Shown piece after piece: positions 8,976-17,077 of a DNA stretch of 64,000 nt (positions are counted from its first letter, which is position 1; each line of letters begins with the position of its first letter). The translations under genes and the position numbers were made by a program. This DNA is from Flavobacteriia bacterium (GTDB taxonomy: Bacteria > Bacteroidota > Bacteroidia > Flavobacteriales_D > Crocinitomicaceae): NCBI GenBank assembly GCA_016178305.1, contig JACOTM010000051.1:1-64000 (forward strand), given 5' to 3'. The notes under the pieces are model-generated. The model ran no database searches, was not told the origin of the DNA, and worked only from the letters and a program-made list of their open reading frames with translations.

Positions 8976-9818
8976 ATGGATACAATAGAGTTACAAAAAA
9001 TTGCTTCACAAGTTAGAAGAGATATAGTTAGAATGGTTTCAGCAGTTAATTCAGGTCATCCTGGAGGTTCTTTGGGATGTACAGATTTTTTGACGGTATT
9101 ATATTTTGACCAAATGAATCATAATGCAGCTAATTTTACGATGAATGCAATTAATGAAGATGTATTCTATTTATCAAATGGACATATTTCACCAGTTTGG
9201 TACAGTGTGTTAGCCCGTTCAGGTTATTTTCCTGCTGCTGAATTAGGGACTTTTAGAAAATTATCCACACGTTTACAAGGTCATCCATCTACCGACAAAA
9301 ACTTACCAGGTATTCGTATGGCTTCTGGCTCTTTAGGTCAAGGATTATCAAATGCACTTGGAACATGTCAAACAAAAAAATTAAATGGTGACAAATCAAT
9401 TGTATATACTTTACATGGTGATGGAGAATTACAAGAGGGGCAAATATGGGAAGCCGCTATGTATGCCAGTGCAAATAAAGTAGATAATATTATTTCTACC
9501 ATTGACTACAATGGACGCCAAATTGATGGAGATGTAGAAGATGTTTTGTCTTTAGGAAATCTATCTCAAAAATGGCAAGCTTTTGGATGGGAAGTACTTT
9601 CAGTTGATGGGCACAATATAGATGAATTAAAAGCAATTTTGTCTAAAGCGAGAACCATGACAGGTAATGGAAAACCAATTGTTATTATTATGAAAACTGA
9701 AATGGGACAAGGTGTAGATTATATGGTAGGATCTCATAAATGGCATGGTGTTGCTCCAAATGCGCAACAATTAGAAATAGCTTTAAATCAATTGGAAGAA
9801 ACTTTAGGAGATTATTAA
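8976..9818 (+). CDS. tktA: transketolase, N-terminal (pyrophosphate-binding) subunit
   Basis: First half of a split transketolase, which moves two-carbon ketol units between sugar phosphates in the non-oxidative pentose phosphate pathway. Residues show the early NSGHPGGSLGC motif, LSNGHISPVWY, and the thiamine-diphosphate/Mg2+ motif starting at GDGELQEG and ending near DYNGRQ. At 280 residues it matches the usual split N-subunit. It needs the C-terminal subunit encoded at 11181 to be active. The two halves are normally adjacent; here a vWA gene sits between them, starting on the base after this stop codon, so all three appear cotranscribed. Confidence 0.96.
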   Translation: MDTIELQKIASQVRRDIVRMVSAVNSGHPGGSLGCTDFLTVLYFDQMNHNAANFTMNAINEDVFYLSNGHISPVWYSVLARSGYFPAAELGTFRKLSTRLQGHPSTDKNLPGIRMASGSLGQGLSNALGTCQTKKLNGDKSIVYTLHGDGELQEGQIWEAAMYASANKVDNIISTIDYNGRQIDGDVEDVLSLGNLSQKWQAFGWEVLSVDGHNIDELKAILSKARTMTGNGKPIVIIMKTEMGQGVDYMVGSHKWHGVAPNAQQLEIALNQLEETLGDY

Positions 9819-11171
9819 TTGAAAAAATTATGTTTCATATTATTTGTTTTTTGTTGTTCAATTATTTTTGGACAACAAAAAACACGCATCCTATTTATTT
9901 TAGATGCTTCCAATAGTATGAATAATAAATGGGATGAAACTCAAACAAAAATTCAAGCAGCTAAAGAATTATTATCTCAAGCTGTAGATAGTTTAGAAGG
10001 GACTCCAAACTTAGAAATAGCACTAAGGGTTTATGGCCACCAAACTCCTATTACTACAACAACTCAAGATTGTAATGATACTAAATTGGAAGTGCCTTTT
10101 GGTCCAGAAAATTATTCGAAAGTTAAAAATAGAATTATTTCGATTGTAGCGAAAGGAACGACCCCTATTGCTAGATCTTTGGAGGCTGCTGCTGCAGATT
10201 TTCCAGATACCACAACAAGAAATATTATCATTTTAATTACGGATGGTTTAGAAGCATGTGATAATGATCCGTGCGTAATTGCTAAAAAATTAAAAGATAA
10301 AGGAGTCAAAATAACACCATTTGTTATTGGTTTGGGTTTAGATTTATCTTATTTAGAAAAATTTAATTGCATTGGTGCTTATTCTGAAGCAGAAACAAAA
10401 GGAGCTTTTAAAAGTGTGTTAAAGAATGTAATTTCTAAAGCTTTATTAAACACGACGGTTCAAATTAATTTAAATGATATTAATAAAAAGCCCGTTGAAA
10501 CAAATGTCACGATGTTTTTATACAAATCCGGGACAAATCAATTAATGTACACTTTTGAACATACAATTAATCAATACGGAAACCCAGACACGTTAATTCT
10601 CGACCCGCAGTATAAATATGATTTAATTGTCAATACAATTCCTAAAGTTGAAAAAAAGAATATTGTTATTTTAAAAAACACACATAATACAATTATTGTT
10701 GATGCCCCCCAAGGATTTATTAAAACACGATTAGTCAATGCTTCGAAACCTTATCATATTGAAGCAAGAATCATGCAGGAGAATTCTAGCAATACAATTA
10801 ATCTTCAACAAATTAATACCTCAGATAAGTACATTATTGGAAAATACAAAATTGAAATATTGACCTTGCCTCGGATTTATGTTGACGTGAATGTAACTCA
10901 AAGTCAAACTGTTACAGTCGATGTGGTAGCTCCAGGTTATATAAGTTATAAAGCAATTCATTTAATCGTTGGGCAAATCTTTTTAGTAAAAGAGAATGGT
11001 AATTTAGAATGGGTTTGTAATTTAGATCAAGAAAATAAAACAGGAATTTGGCAATTACAACCAGGTAATTATAGAGTAGTTTATAGAGAAAAAAATCAAA
11101 AAAATACTATAAATACCATTGAAACAAATTTTAGAATTAATTCAAATAAAACAACAACATTAATATTATAA
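9819..11171 (+). CDS. secreted vWA-domain protein between the transketolase halves
   Basis: A 450-residue protein with a signal peptide (MKKLCFILFVFCCSIIFGQQ). A von Willebrand factor A domain follows, with a complete metal-binding MIDAS: D29-x-S31-x-S33, Thr in KGTTPIA (about 114), and Asp142 in ITDGLEACD. The remaining 230 residues look beta-rich, with no domain I can name. The start is TTG, directly after the tktA stop; it is favoured because it gives an ideal signal peptide and there is no nearby in-frame ATG. The product should be periplasmic or outer-membrane facing, which does not fit the cytosolic enzyme encoded on either side. Role unknown; vWA domains usually mediate metal-dependent protein binding. 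Confidence 0.85.
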   Translation: MKKLCFILFVFCCSIIFGQQKTRILFILDASNSMNNKWDETQTKIQAAKELLSQAVDSLEGTPNLEIALRVYGHQTPITTTTQDCNDTKLEVPFGPENYSKVKNRIISIVAKGTTPIARSLEAAAADFPDTTTRNIIILITDGLEACDNDPCVIAKKLKDKGVKITPFVIGLGLDLSYLEKFNCIGAYSEAETKGAFKSVLKNVISKALLNTTVQINLNDINKKPVETNVTMFLYKSGTNQLMYTFEHTINQYGNPDTLILDPQYKYDLIVNTIPKVEKKNIVILKNTHNTIIVDAPQGFIKTRLVNASKPYHIEARIMQENSSNTINLQQINTSDKYIIGKYKIEILTLPRIYVDVNVTQSQTVTVDVVAPGYISYKAIHLIVGQIFLVKENGNLEWVCNLDQENKTGIWQLQPGNYRVVYREKNQKNTINTIETNFRINSNKTTTLIL

Positions 11172-11180
11172 AATAAAATC

Positions 11181-12137
11181 ATGATTGAAATCGAAGTTTT
11201 AGGAAATAAAGATACACGTTCCGGGTTTGGAGAAGGATTGTTAGAAGTTGGTAAAAAAAATAAAGACGTTGTTGCTTTGTGTGCCGATTTAACTGGTTCT
11301 TTGAAAATGGATGCTTTTCAAAAAGAATGTTCAGATCGTTTTTTTCAAGTTGGTATCGCTGAAGCAAATATGATTGGAATGGCTGCTGGAATGACTGTTG
11401 GAGGTAAAATACCATATACGGGAACTTTTGCGAACTTTTCTACAGGTCGTGTTTATGATCAAATTCGCCAAGCTATTGCTTATTCTAAAAAGAATGTGAA
11501 AATATGTGCTTCTCATGCTGGTTTGACACTTGGAGAAGATGGTGCAACGCATCAGATTTTAGAAGATATTGGAATGATGAAAATGTTACCTAACATGACT
11601 GTCATTGTTCCGTGTGACTTTAATCAGACTAAACAAGCAACCATCGCAATTGCTGATCATAAGGGGCCTGTATATTTGAGATTTGGACGACCAGTTATGC
11701 CAATTTTTGTAAAACCAGATGCTCAATTTGTAATTGGAAAGGCTGATACAATTATAGAAGGTTCAGATGTTACGATTATTGCTTGTGGTCATTTGGTTTG
11801 GAAATCAATTGAAGCGGCAAAAGTTTTAGAAGCGCAAGGTATTTCAGTTGAATTGATTAATATGCATACAATCAAACCATTGGATAAAGAAGCTATATTG
11901 AAATCAGTTGCTAAAACAAGATGCGTTGTAACAGCAGAAGAACACATGATTAATGGTGGGCTAGGAGATTCAGTTGCACAAGTGTTGATTCAAAATGATT
12001 TAGTGCCCCAAGAGTTTGTAGGAGTAAATGATTCTTTTGGAGAAAGTGGTACTCCAATGGAATTAATGACAAAATATGGAATAGATACTCAAAATGTTGT
12101 TGATGCAGCATTGAAAGTGATTCAACGTAAAAAATAA
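11181..12137 (+). CDS. tktB: transketolase, C-terminal (pyrimidine-binding) subunit
   Basis: Second half of the split transketolase (318 residues). It has the pyrimidine-binding domain with the catalytic Glu region ([16 protein letters not shown]) and a C-terminal transketolase domain ([19 protein letters not shown] onward, ending [12 protein letters not shown]). The motif [15 protein letters not shown] is characteristic. The ATG is nine bases beyond the vWA stop codon. A hairpin terminator follows, so tktA-vWA-tktB forms one transcription unit. Expected to form a heterotetramer with TktA in the cytoplasm. Similarity to DXP synthase C-terminal regions exists, but the split two-subunit layout argues for transketolase. 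Confidence 0.95.
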   Translation: MIEIEVLGNKDTRSGFGEGLLEVGKKNKDVVALCADLTGSLKMDAFQKECSDRFFQVGIAEANMIGMAAGMTVGGKIPYTGTFANFSTGRVYDQIRQAIAYSKKNVKICASHAGLTLGEDGATHQILEDIGMMKMLPNMTVIVPCDFNQTKQATIAIADHKGPVYLRFGRPVMPIFVKPDAQFVIGKADTIIEGSDVTIIACGHLVWKSIEAAKVLEAQGISVELINMHTIKPLDKEAILKSVAKTRCVVTAEEHMINGGLGDSVAQVLIQNDLVPQEFVGVNDSFGESGTPMELMTKYGIDTQNVVDAALKVIQRKK

Positions 12138-12154
12138 TAGGAATATATTTCTTA

Positions 12155-12188
12155 AAATGCACTGCTGACTTAGTAGTGCATTTTTTTT
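12155..12188 (+). terminator. rho-independent terminator of the tktA-vWA-tktB operon
   Basis: AAATGCACTGCT, a 5-base loop, then AGTAGTGCATTT with one mismatch, followed by T8. Confidence 0.9.
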
Positions 12189-12212
12189 GAAATAAAAATA
12201 ATAAATTGGAAT

Positions 12213-13403
12213 ATGAGTTCAATACAAGATTTTTTAAAATTGCAAGGACAAACAAATCAAAATCCTTATCTAATTGAAGTAGAAAAATCAAAAGGGATAT
12301 ATATCTATGATAAATCTGGAAAAGCTTATATGGATATGATTGCAGGAGTTGCCGTTAATAATATTGGCCATTGTCATCCAAAAGTTATAGCAGCCCTAAA
12401 AAATCAAATTGATAACTATCTACATGTGATGGTTTATGGGGAGTTTATCCAAGATTCTCAATTAAACTTTGCGAAAAAATTAACGAGTCTTTTACCTGAA
12501 TCATTAAATTGTGTTTATACTGTTAATTCAGGAACAGAAGCAAATGAAGCTGCATTGAAATTGGTTAAACGAGTAACTGGAAGGACAGAACTTGTTTCCT
12601 TTAGAGGATCATATCATGGTTCAACACATGGTTCAATGGCTGTTTCGGGTAATGAAATTAAAAAACAAGCATTCAGACCTTTACTTCCAGATGTTCGTTT
12701 TTTACAATTTAATTCAAGGGAAGATTTAGAACAAATTACCACGAAAACAGCTGGAGTAATTATTGAAACTGTTCAGGGAGATGCGGGTGTAAGAGTCCCT
12801 CGTCAAGAATTTTTAAAAGCCCTGAGAGAGAAATGTACAGAAGTCGGTGCATTATTGATTTTTGATGAAATTCAATGTGGAATGGGACGTGCAGGGAAAA
12901 TGTTTGCTTTTGAAAAATTTAATGTTGTACCAGATATTTTAACTTTAGGGAAAGCGCTTGGAGGAGGAATGGCTATCGGTGCTTTAGTTTCTTCCTCTAA
13001 AAATTTATACGAGTTCACTTACAATCCAATGTTGGGCCATATTACAACATTTGGGGGACATCCAGTAGTTTGCGCAAGTGCTTTAGCTTGTTTAGAAGTA
13101 ATGGAAACGGAAATAGATTTTAATGAAGTGGAACGATTAGGAAAATTGTTGGAAGACTTAATAAAAATCAATTCTGAAATTAAAGAGATTAGAAGAATAG
13201 GAATGATGTTTGCTTTCGATATGGAGTCTTTTGAACGTGTTGAGCGAGTTGTCAAAAAATGTCTCGAAAAAGGATTAATAAGTTTTTGGTTTTTATCCCA
13301 TCCTTATAGCTTCAGATTATCTCCACCATTAACGATTACAGAAGGAGAAATTAGAAAGGCAGCTCAAATTATTTTGGATTCGATTGAAGAAACAAGATTA
13401 TAA
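12213..13403 (+). CDS. class III PLP aminotransferase (acetylornithine/ornithine type)
   Basis: A 396-residue PLP-dependent fold-type I enzyme. Visible motifs are VNSGTEANEAALK (phosphate binding), FRGSYHGST, Asp218 in LLIFDEIQCGMGR (pyridine nitrogen), and the Schiff-base Lys247 in LTLGKALGGGM. The family includes acetylornithine, ornithine, 4-aminobutyrate and related omega-aminotransferases. Bacteroidota genomes commonly carry such a gene annotated only as an aspartate aminotransferase family member, and no arginine-biosynthesis genes lie nearby to settle the substrate. It ends 6 bases inside the convergent gene at 13398, so the two share their 3' ends. Confidence 0.88.
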   Translation: MSSIQDFLKLQGQTNQNPYLIEVEKSKGIYIYDKSGKAYMDMIAGVAVNNIGHCHPKVIAALKNQIDNYLHVMVYGEFIQDSQLNFAKKLTSLLPESLNCVYTVNSGTEANEAALKLVKRVTGRTELVSFRGSYHGSTHGSMAVSGNEIKKQAFRPLLPDVRFLQFNSREDLEQITTKTAGVIIETVQGDAGVRVPRQEFLKALREKCTEVGALLIFDEIQCGMGRAGKMFAFEKFNVVPDILTLGKALGGGMAIGALVSSSKNLYEFTYNPMLGHITTFGGHPVVCASALACLEVMETEIDFNEVERLGKLLEDLIKINSEIKEIRRIGMMFAFDMESFERVERVVKKCLEKGLISFWFLSHPYSFRLSPPLTITEGEIRKAAQIILDSIEETRL

Positions 13404-13880
13404 ATTTTCATTCATTTTTAATTTAATCCAATCGATTGCTTTTTCAGTTGAATTAAAAATCTTTGTTGGTTGTGCTGGTTTATTAAATTTTAAGTAAAAA
13501 TCAGCAAGTATTTTTTGAGCGATATTACTGATGACAATTGCATCAACGAAAGTATAAGATTTTTCAAGTTCTTTGGCAGACCAATTTCGAACTTCAGGTT
13601 CTACATCAGAGAAAGATTTAAATTCGTAAATATTGTAAAACAATCCACCACCATTTTCATCTAAAAATTTATATCCTTCCGTAACCATTTCCATTGTAAC
13701 CTTTTCTCCCTCTTTAATTATAGCATGAAAAACACGATTTTCATAGAGCCTAAATAATATAGGGCCTATATCCTTTTCATCGACTAAAATGAAATCTAAT
13801 TTTCGATATTTTTTATCTGTCAACATGGATGAAGTATGTTGTAAATATATATCAACTTCCATATTATTCATATAAACCAT
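13398..13880 (-). CDS. hypothetical protein, possibly SpoIIAA/STAS-like
   Basis: A 160-residue protein without signal peptide or membrane segment. The alternation of predicted strands and helices, and the ending FNSTEKAIDWIKLKMNE, recalls SpoIIAA-like/STAS-fold proteins of Bacteroidota, whose last helix often carries a similar DA-x-x-WL pattern. That is a weak resemblance and no function is claimed. Met1, Met4 and Met7 are all possible starts. Its stop overlaps the convergent aminotransferase by 6 bases, and it precedes waaA on the same strand with a 39-base gap after the waaA stop codon. Confidence 0.6.
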   Translation of the reverse strand: MVYMNNMEVDIYLQHTSSMLTDKKYRKLDFILVDEKDIGPILFRLYENRVFHAIIKEGEKVTMEMVTEGYKFLDENGGGLFYNIYEFKSFSDVEPEVRNWSAKELEKSYTFVDAIVISNIAQKILADFYLKFNKPAQPTKIFNSTEKAIDWIKLKMNENL

Positions 13881-13919
13881 TAAAAAAATACGATAAACTA
13901 AGTAAAAATGAGGATGAAT

Positions 13920-15062
13920 TTATTTTAACAAATTTTGAATTATTTTTTGTGAAGCACCTTGATTGTTAGAAACAACGGCTTTTGATTTAAGAATCAGATG
14001 ATTTAAATTATTTTTTATTAGTTGATAAGATTCTAAAAATTGGTCACTCGTTTCTATCGAAAAACCAATTCCATTTTCTATAAAATCTTGTGCTTCAGGA
14101 AAACGTGAATGTTTTGGACCAAATATAACAGGTAATCCAAAAACCGCTGGTTCTAATATATTATGAAGATTTCCAGAAAAACCACCACCTATAAAGGCGA
14201 TTTCTCCATAGTTATATGCGCAGGCAAGATGTCCAATTGTATCTAATAATAAAACATTTGATGAAGTGGTATTCGAAAGAAAATTTGAATAACGAATAAT
14301 CGGCGAATGAAATGATTTTTCAATCTGTGCTAAATGATTTTCGTCGATGGAATGAGGAGCAATGATAATTTTACAAGTAATCTTATGCTGGTTAATCAAT
14401 GGGATAATTATTTTTTCCTCTTCCGGCCATGAACTTCCAATTATTAAAGCTTTTTCATTATTTAAAAATTTTTCTAGCGTGGGATTTGATTGCATTAAGT
14501 TCTTGTTCTCAATGACTCTGTCAAAACGGGTGTCACCAGAAATAATATAATTGCTTATCCCAATAGATTTTAAAAGACTTGCTGATTGCTGATTTTGAAC
14601 AAAAAAATAATCGAATTGTTTTAGTATTGAAGGAAAAAAGGAAATGCTTTTTTTGAAATATAATTGATTTGGTCTAAAAATGGAGCTGATCGAGTATATT
14701 TTTATATCATTTTTTTTTGCTTCAAAAATATAATTAGCCCAAAATTCATATTTTACAAAAAATATTTTTTGAGGATGGATTTTAGCAAGAAATTTTTTGG
14801 CGTTAGAAGGGGTATCAAGAGGTAAATAACATACGAAATCACAAGGATTTTTACGTTTATGGTAGTGTAAAAAGCCAGAAGGAGAAAAAAAAGTGATTAA
14901 AAAATAAATAGAGGGATCTTTTTTTTTTAATATATTCATAACAGGTAAAGATTGGTAACCTTTCCTACCTTTAATCCATGCTTTTGCTTTTGGATTAAAG
15001 AACGAAGCAAAATGAATTAAAATATTGTAACAATAGATACTAAAAGTATAAAAGTAATGCAT
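13920..15062 (-). CDS. waaA: Kdo transferase WaaA with internal deletion, probably inactive
   Basis: WaaA adds Kdo from CMP-Kdo to lipid IVA in the inner membrane. The start is the ATG at 15062 (MHYFYTFSIYCYN, N-terminal membrane anchor), one base after the preceding stop. Family motifs present include LITFFSPSGF, CYLPLDTPSNAKKFL, FFVKYEFWANYIF, GDTRFDRV, SSWPEEE, APHSIDENHL and FIGGGFSGNLHNILEPAVFG. What is missing is the segment of about 28 residues that normally lies between GRKG and the TFFSPSG strand and carries the H-x-S-x-GE motif with the catalytic Glu. Here GRKGYQ runs straight into SLPVMNILKKKDP. At 380 residues it is about 30 short of relatives. The frame is intact. Either the enzyme is inactive or the assembly lost bases near 14955. 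Confidence 0.88.
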   Translation of the reverse strand: MHYFYTFSIYCYNILIHFASFFNPKAKAWIKGRKGYQSLPVMNILKKKDPSIYFLITFFSPSGFLHYHKRKNPCDFVCYLPLDTPSNAKKFLAKIHPQKIFFVKYEFWANYIFEAKKNDIKIYSISSIFRPNQLYFKKSISFFPSILKQFDYFFVQNQQSASLLKSIGISNYIISGDTRFDRVIENKNLMQSNPTLEKFLNNEKALIIGSSWPEEEKIIIPLINQHKITCKIIIAPHSIDENHLAQIEKSFHSPIIRYSNFLSNTTSSNVLLLDTIGHLACAYNYGEIAFIGGGFSGNLHNILEPAVFGLPVIFGPKHSRFPEAQDFIENGIGFSIETSDQFLESYQLIKNNLNHLILKSKAVVSNNQGASQKIIQNLLK

Positions 15063-15063
15063 T

Positions 15064-15822
15064 TTAATTGTAATAAAATTCCTTTGGTAATCTTTTGTAT
15101 ATTGGTACAAACCAACCTAATCTTATTCCAAATTGCAAATCAATCATTGTTTTTTTTGAAACTGGAATATCCGGTTGATCAAAAAAAACTGTTCTCATGT
15201 TTTTGGTAAATCCTTGTTGAGCATAAAAGCCTCCATAAAAATTAAATACACCCCGATTTGCTAAAAAAGAGTATCCAATAAATTCATGTATATTAGGCCC
15301 CATTGTTAGACGGTCATATCCTTTTTTGTAATTTAACTCAATTGAAGGTACAACTTGATCTTGTGTTTCTATCCTTAATTTATGTGCTAATAAACCAATA
15401 CCGCCATGAACAAAAATACCTGAGTTTGAATTCGGGCTTAGTATAGGTAATATTTTTCCAAAAGTAATATTTGCATTAAAACCTCTTGCAGATACAACAA
15501 CTTTAGCAATATCTCCATTCATATCAGTGATATTTCCATAAGAATCAACTAGATTATCAAATAAACCAGACGCTTTAACTTTATTTCCAAAAATAAAATT
15601 GGCATCAAAGCCCAAGAAATAATTCTTATTTGTTTTGTATCCTGCTAAAAACCCAATATGATTTAAATAACCATATTTTAAACCTAAATCACCACCCGTA
15701 AAATTTCCGCCATAATGAACAGCTACCCAAGGTGTTGATATAATTGAATCTTTTACATTTCTTTGACTGTAAGAAAATGAAGAGAAGAAAAAAATTAGTG
15801 TAAAAATTCTTATATATTTCAT
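15064..15822 (-). CDS. putative outer-membrane beta-barrel protein
   Basis: About 252 residues from the Met at 15822, which gives a clean signal peptide (MKYIRIFTLIFFFSSFSYSQ). Two further Met codons lie upstream at 15828 and 15831. The mature part consists of alternating amphipathic strands with many Gly and aromatic residues (WVAVHYGGNFTGGDLGLKYG, FNFYGGFYAQQGF), as expected for a small outer-membrane barrel. I cannot assign a named family. It is followed after one base by waaA, so the two are likely cotranscribed. The link to LPS assembly is only contextual. Confidence 0.7.
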   Translation of the reverse strand: MKYIRIFTLIFFFSSFSYSQRNVKDSIISTPWVAVHYGGNFTGGDLGLKYGYLNHIGFLAGYKTNKNYFLGFDANFIFGNKVKASGLFDNLVDSYGNITDMNGDIAKVVVSARGFNANITFGKILPILSPNSNSGIFVHGGIGLLAHKLRIETQDQVVPSIELNYKKGYDRLTMGPNIHEFIGYSFLANRGVFNFYGGFYAQQGFTKNMRTVFFDQPDIPVSKKTMIDLQFGIRLGWFVPIYKRLPKEFYYN

Positions 15823-15970
15823 AAACATCAAAAGTAATTTCTTTTTATTAATTAAAACTAAGATTGAGATTAATTATTGTGATATTATTTTAAACATTGG
15901 AGTTCGGTTAAATTTTAATCGAAACAAGGGGTTTAATAACGAAGCGAAATTTTAAAAAAACATTGAGTAA

Positions 15971-16129
15971 CTCTGTCTAAATTTATTATGATTTCAATAT
16001 TTTAAGTCTTTTCCTCTCAAAACGCGTTAAGTTTTTAAGAAATAAAGATCATTATTACTGAAAATCTTGCCTTTTTTGAGTGAAAAATCCAATAAAATCT
16101 TTTTATTAAATAATTTTAGACAGATTCTG
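15971..16129. repeat. degenerate inverted-repeat element, copy B (MITE-like)
   Basis: Second copy of the element at 3868-4045, in the same orientation. Its terminal inverted repeats are better preserved: left CTCTGTCTAAATTTATTA, right complement of TAATTTTAGACAGATTCT. It is shorter than copy A by a block of about 20 bases near the middle. No reading frame is evident. Of the 390-base gap between the barrel gene and the DUF5715 gene, this element fills 159 bases. The rest (15823-15970 and 16130-16221) is AT-rich with no feature I can name. Confidence 0.62.
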
Positions 16130-16221
16130 AAAATATTGACAAAAACAGAATCACTTCTTGAAGGACAATTTAAATTTGTATAATTTGAAAATTGGCACAA
16201 ACATTGTTGTGATTTGTAAGA

Positions 16222-16908
16222 TTGAAAAATATTTTACAAATATCATTGTCGTCAATATTATTAATTTTCCTTTTAGGAAATAATGAGAATAGTAATGCTT
16301 CAAATTCTGAGAATTTTTTTAAACAAATTTACCATTCTGATAAACAGCATAAGTTAGAATTTCACCCAAAAATCGACTATACTTTGTTAAATGATCAATT
16401 ACATGATTATATAAAGTCTTCATATATCAGTGGTATTGGGATTATAAAAAAAACGAAAGAAATAAATCCTTTTTTTAATAAAGGAAATTTAATTCTTTTG
16501 AAGAATACAGAGTCTTACTTTGTTGATACAATGGAGTATAGTTATCCTTTTTTAATCCCCAAAGCTTATACTTTATTGAATGAAATTGGAGATAAGTTTC
16601 AATTAAAATTAAAGAGAACAAAATATAAAAATGTAAAATTCTATATCACGTCAGCTTTAAGAACTCTAAGTTCAGTGAAAAGGTTAAGAAAACATAACAG
16701 AAATGCTTCAAAGTATAGTGCTCACATGCATGGAACTACTTTTGATTTAGGATACGATGAATTTTATTGTAAAAGGTCATTGAATAAAAAAGAAGTAGAA
16801 TATTTGAAAAGCATATTAGCATCAATATTAATAGATTTAAAAAAAGAAAAAAAATGTTGGGTTACCTACGAGGTCAATCAAACATGTTTTCATATAGTAT
16901 CAAGGTGA
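16222..16908 (+). CDS. DUF5715-family protein, M15-like metallopeptidase fold
   Basis: A 228-residue secreted protein starting with an atypical TTG. An in-frame stop lies just upstream and no ATG gives a signal peptide, whereas TTG yields a hydrophobic leader (MKNILQISLSSILLIFLLG). The core contains FYITSALRT, then SAHMHGTTFDLGY with His168 and Asp175, and near the C-terminus CFHIV. Together these match the H-x6-D ... H zinc-binding pattern of LAS/M15 D,D-peptidases, which DUF5715 proteins share. A role in trimming peptidoglycan in the periplasm is a reasonable inference, not shown. It lies 92 bases after repeat copy B and is separated from the sugar operon by 169 bases. Confidence 0.75.
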   Translation: MKNILQISLSSILLIFLLGNNENSNASNSENFFKQIYHSDKQHKLEFHPKIDYTLLNDQLHDYIKSSYISGIGIIKKTKEINPFFNKGNLILLKNTESYFVDTMEYSYPFLIPKAYTLLNEIGDKFQLKLKRTKYKNVKFYITSALRTLSSVKRLRKHNRNASKYSAHMHGTTFDLGYDEFYCKRSLNKKEVEYLKSILASILIDLKKEKKCWVTYEVNQTCFHIVSR

Positions 16909-17077
16909 AATTTTCGATAAAAATTGAAGTTGTTACGATTAAAAAGAAATATTTATAGAGGGAACTTAGTTTAAGCATAATTACTTAAAGCATCTCTTTT
17001 TCCAATATTTACTGTGATTTTTGCTAGTTATTATATATCTTTAGCGTTTTTTTACAAGTTAAGAAATAGTAAAACAA

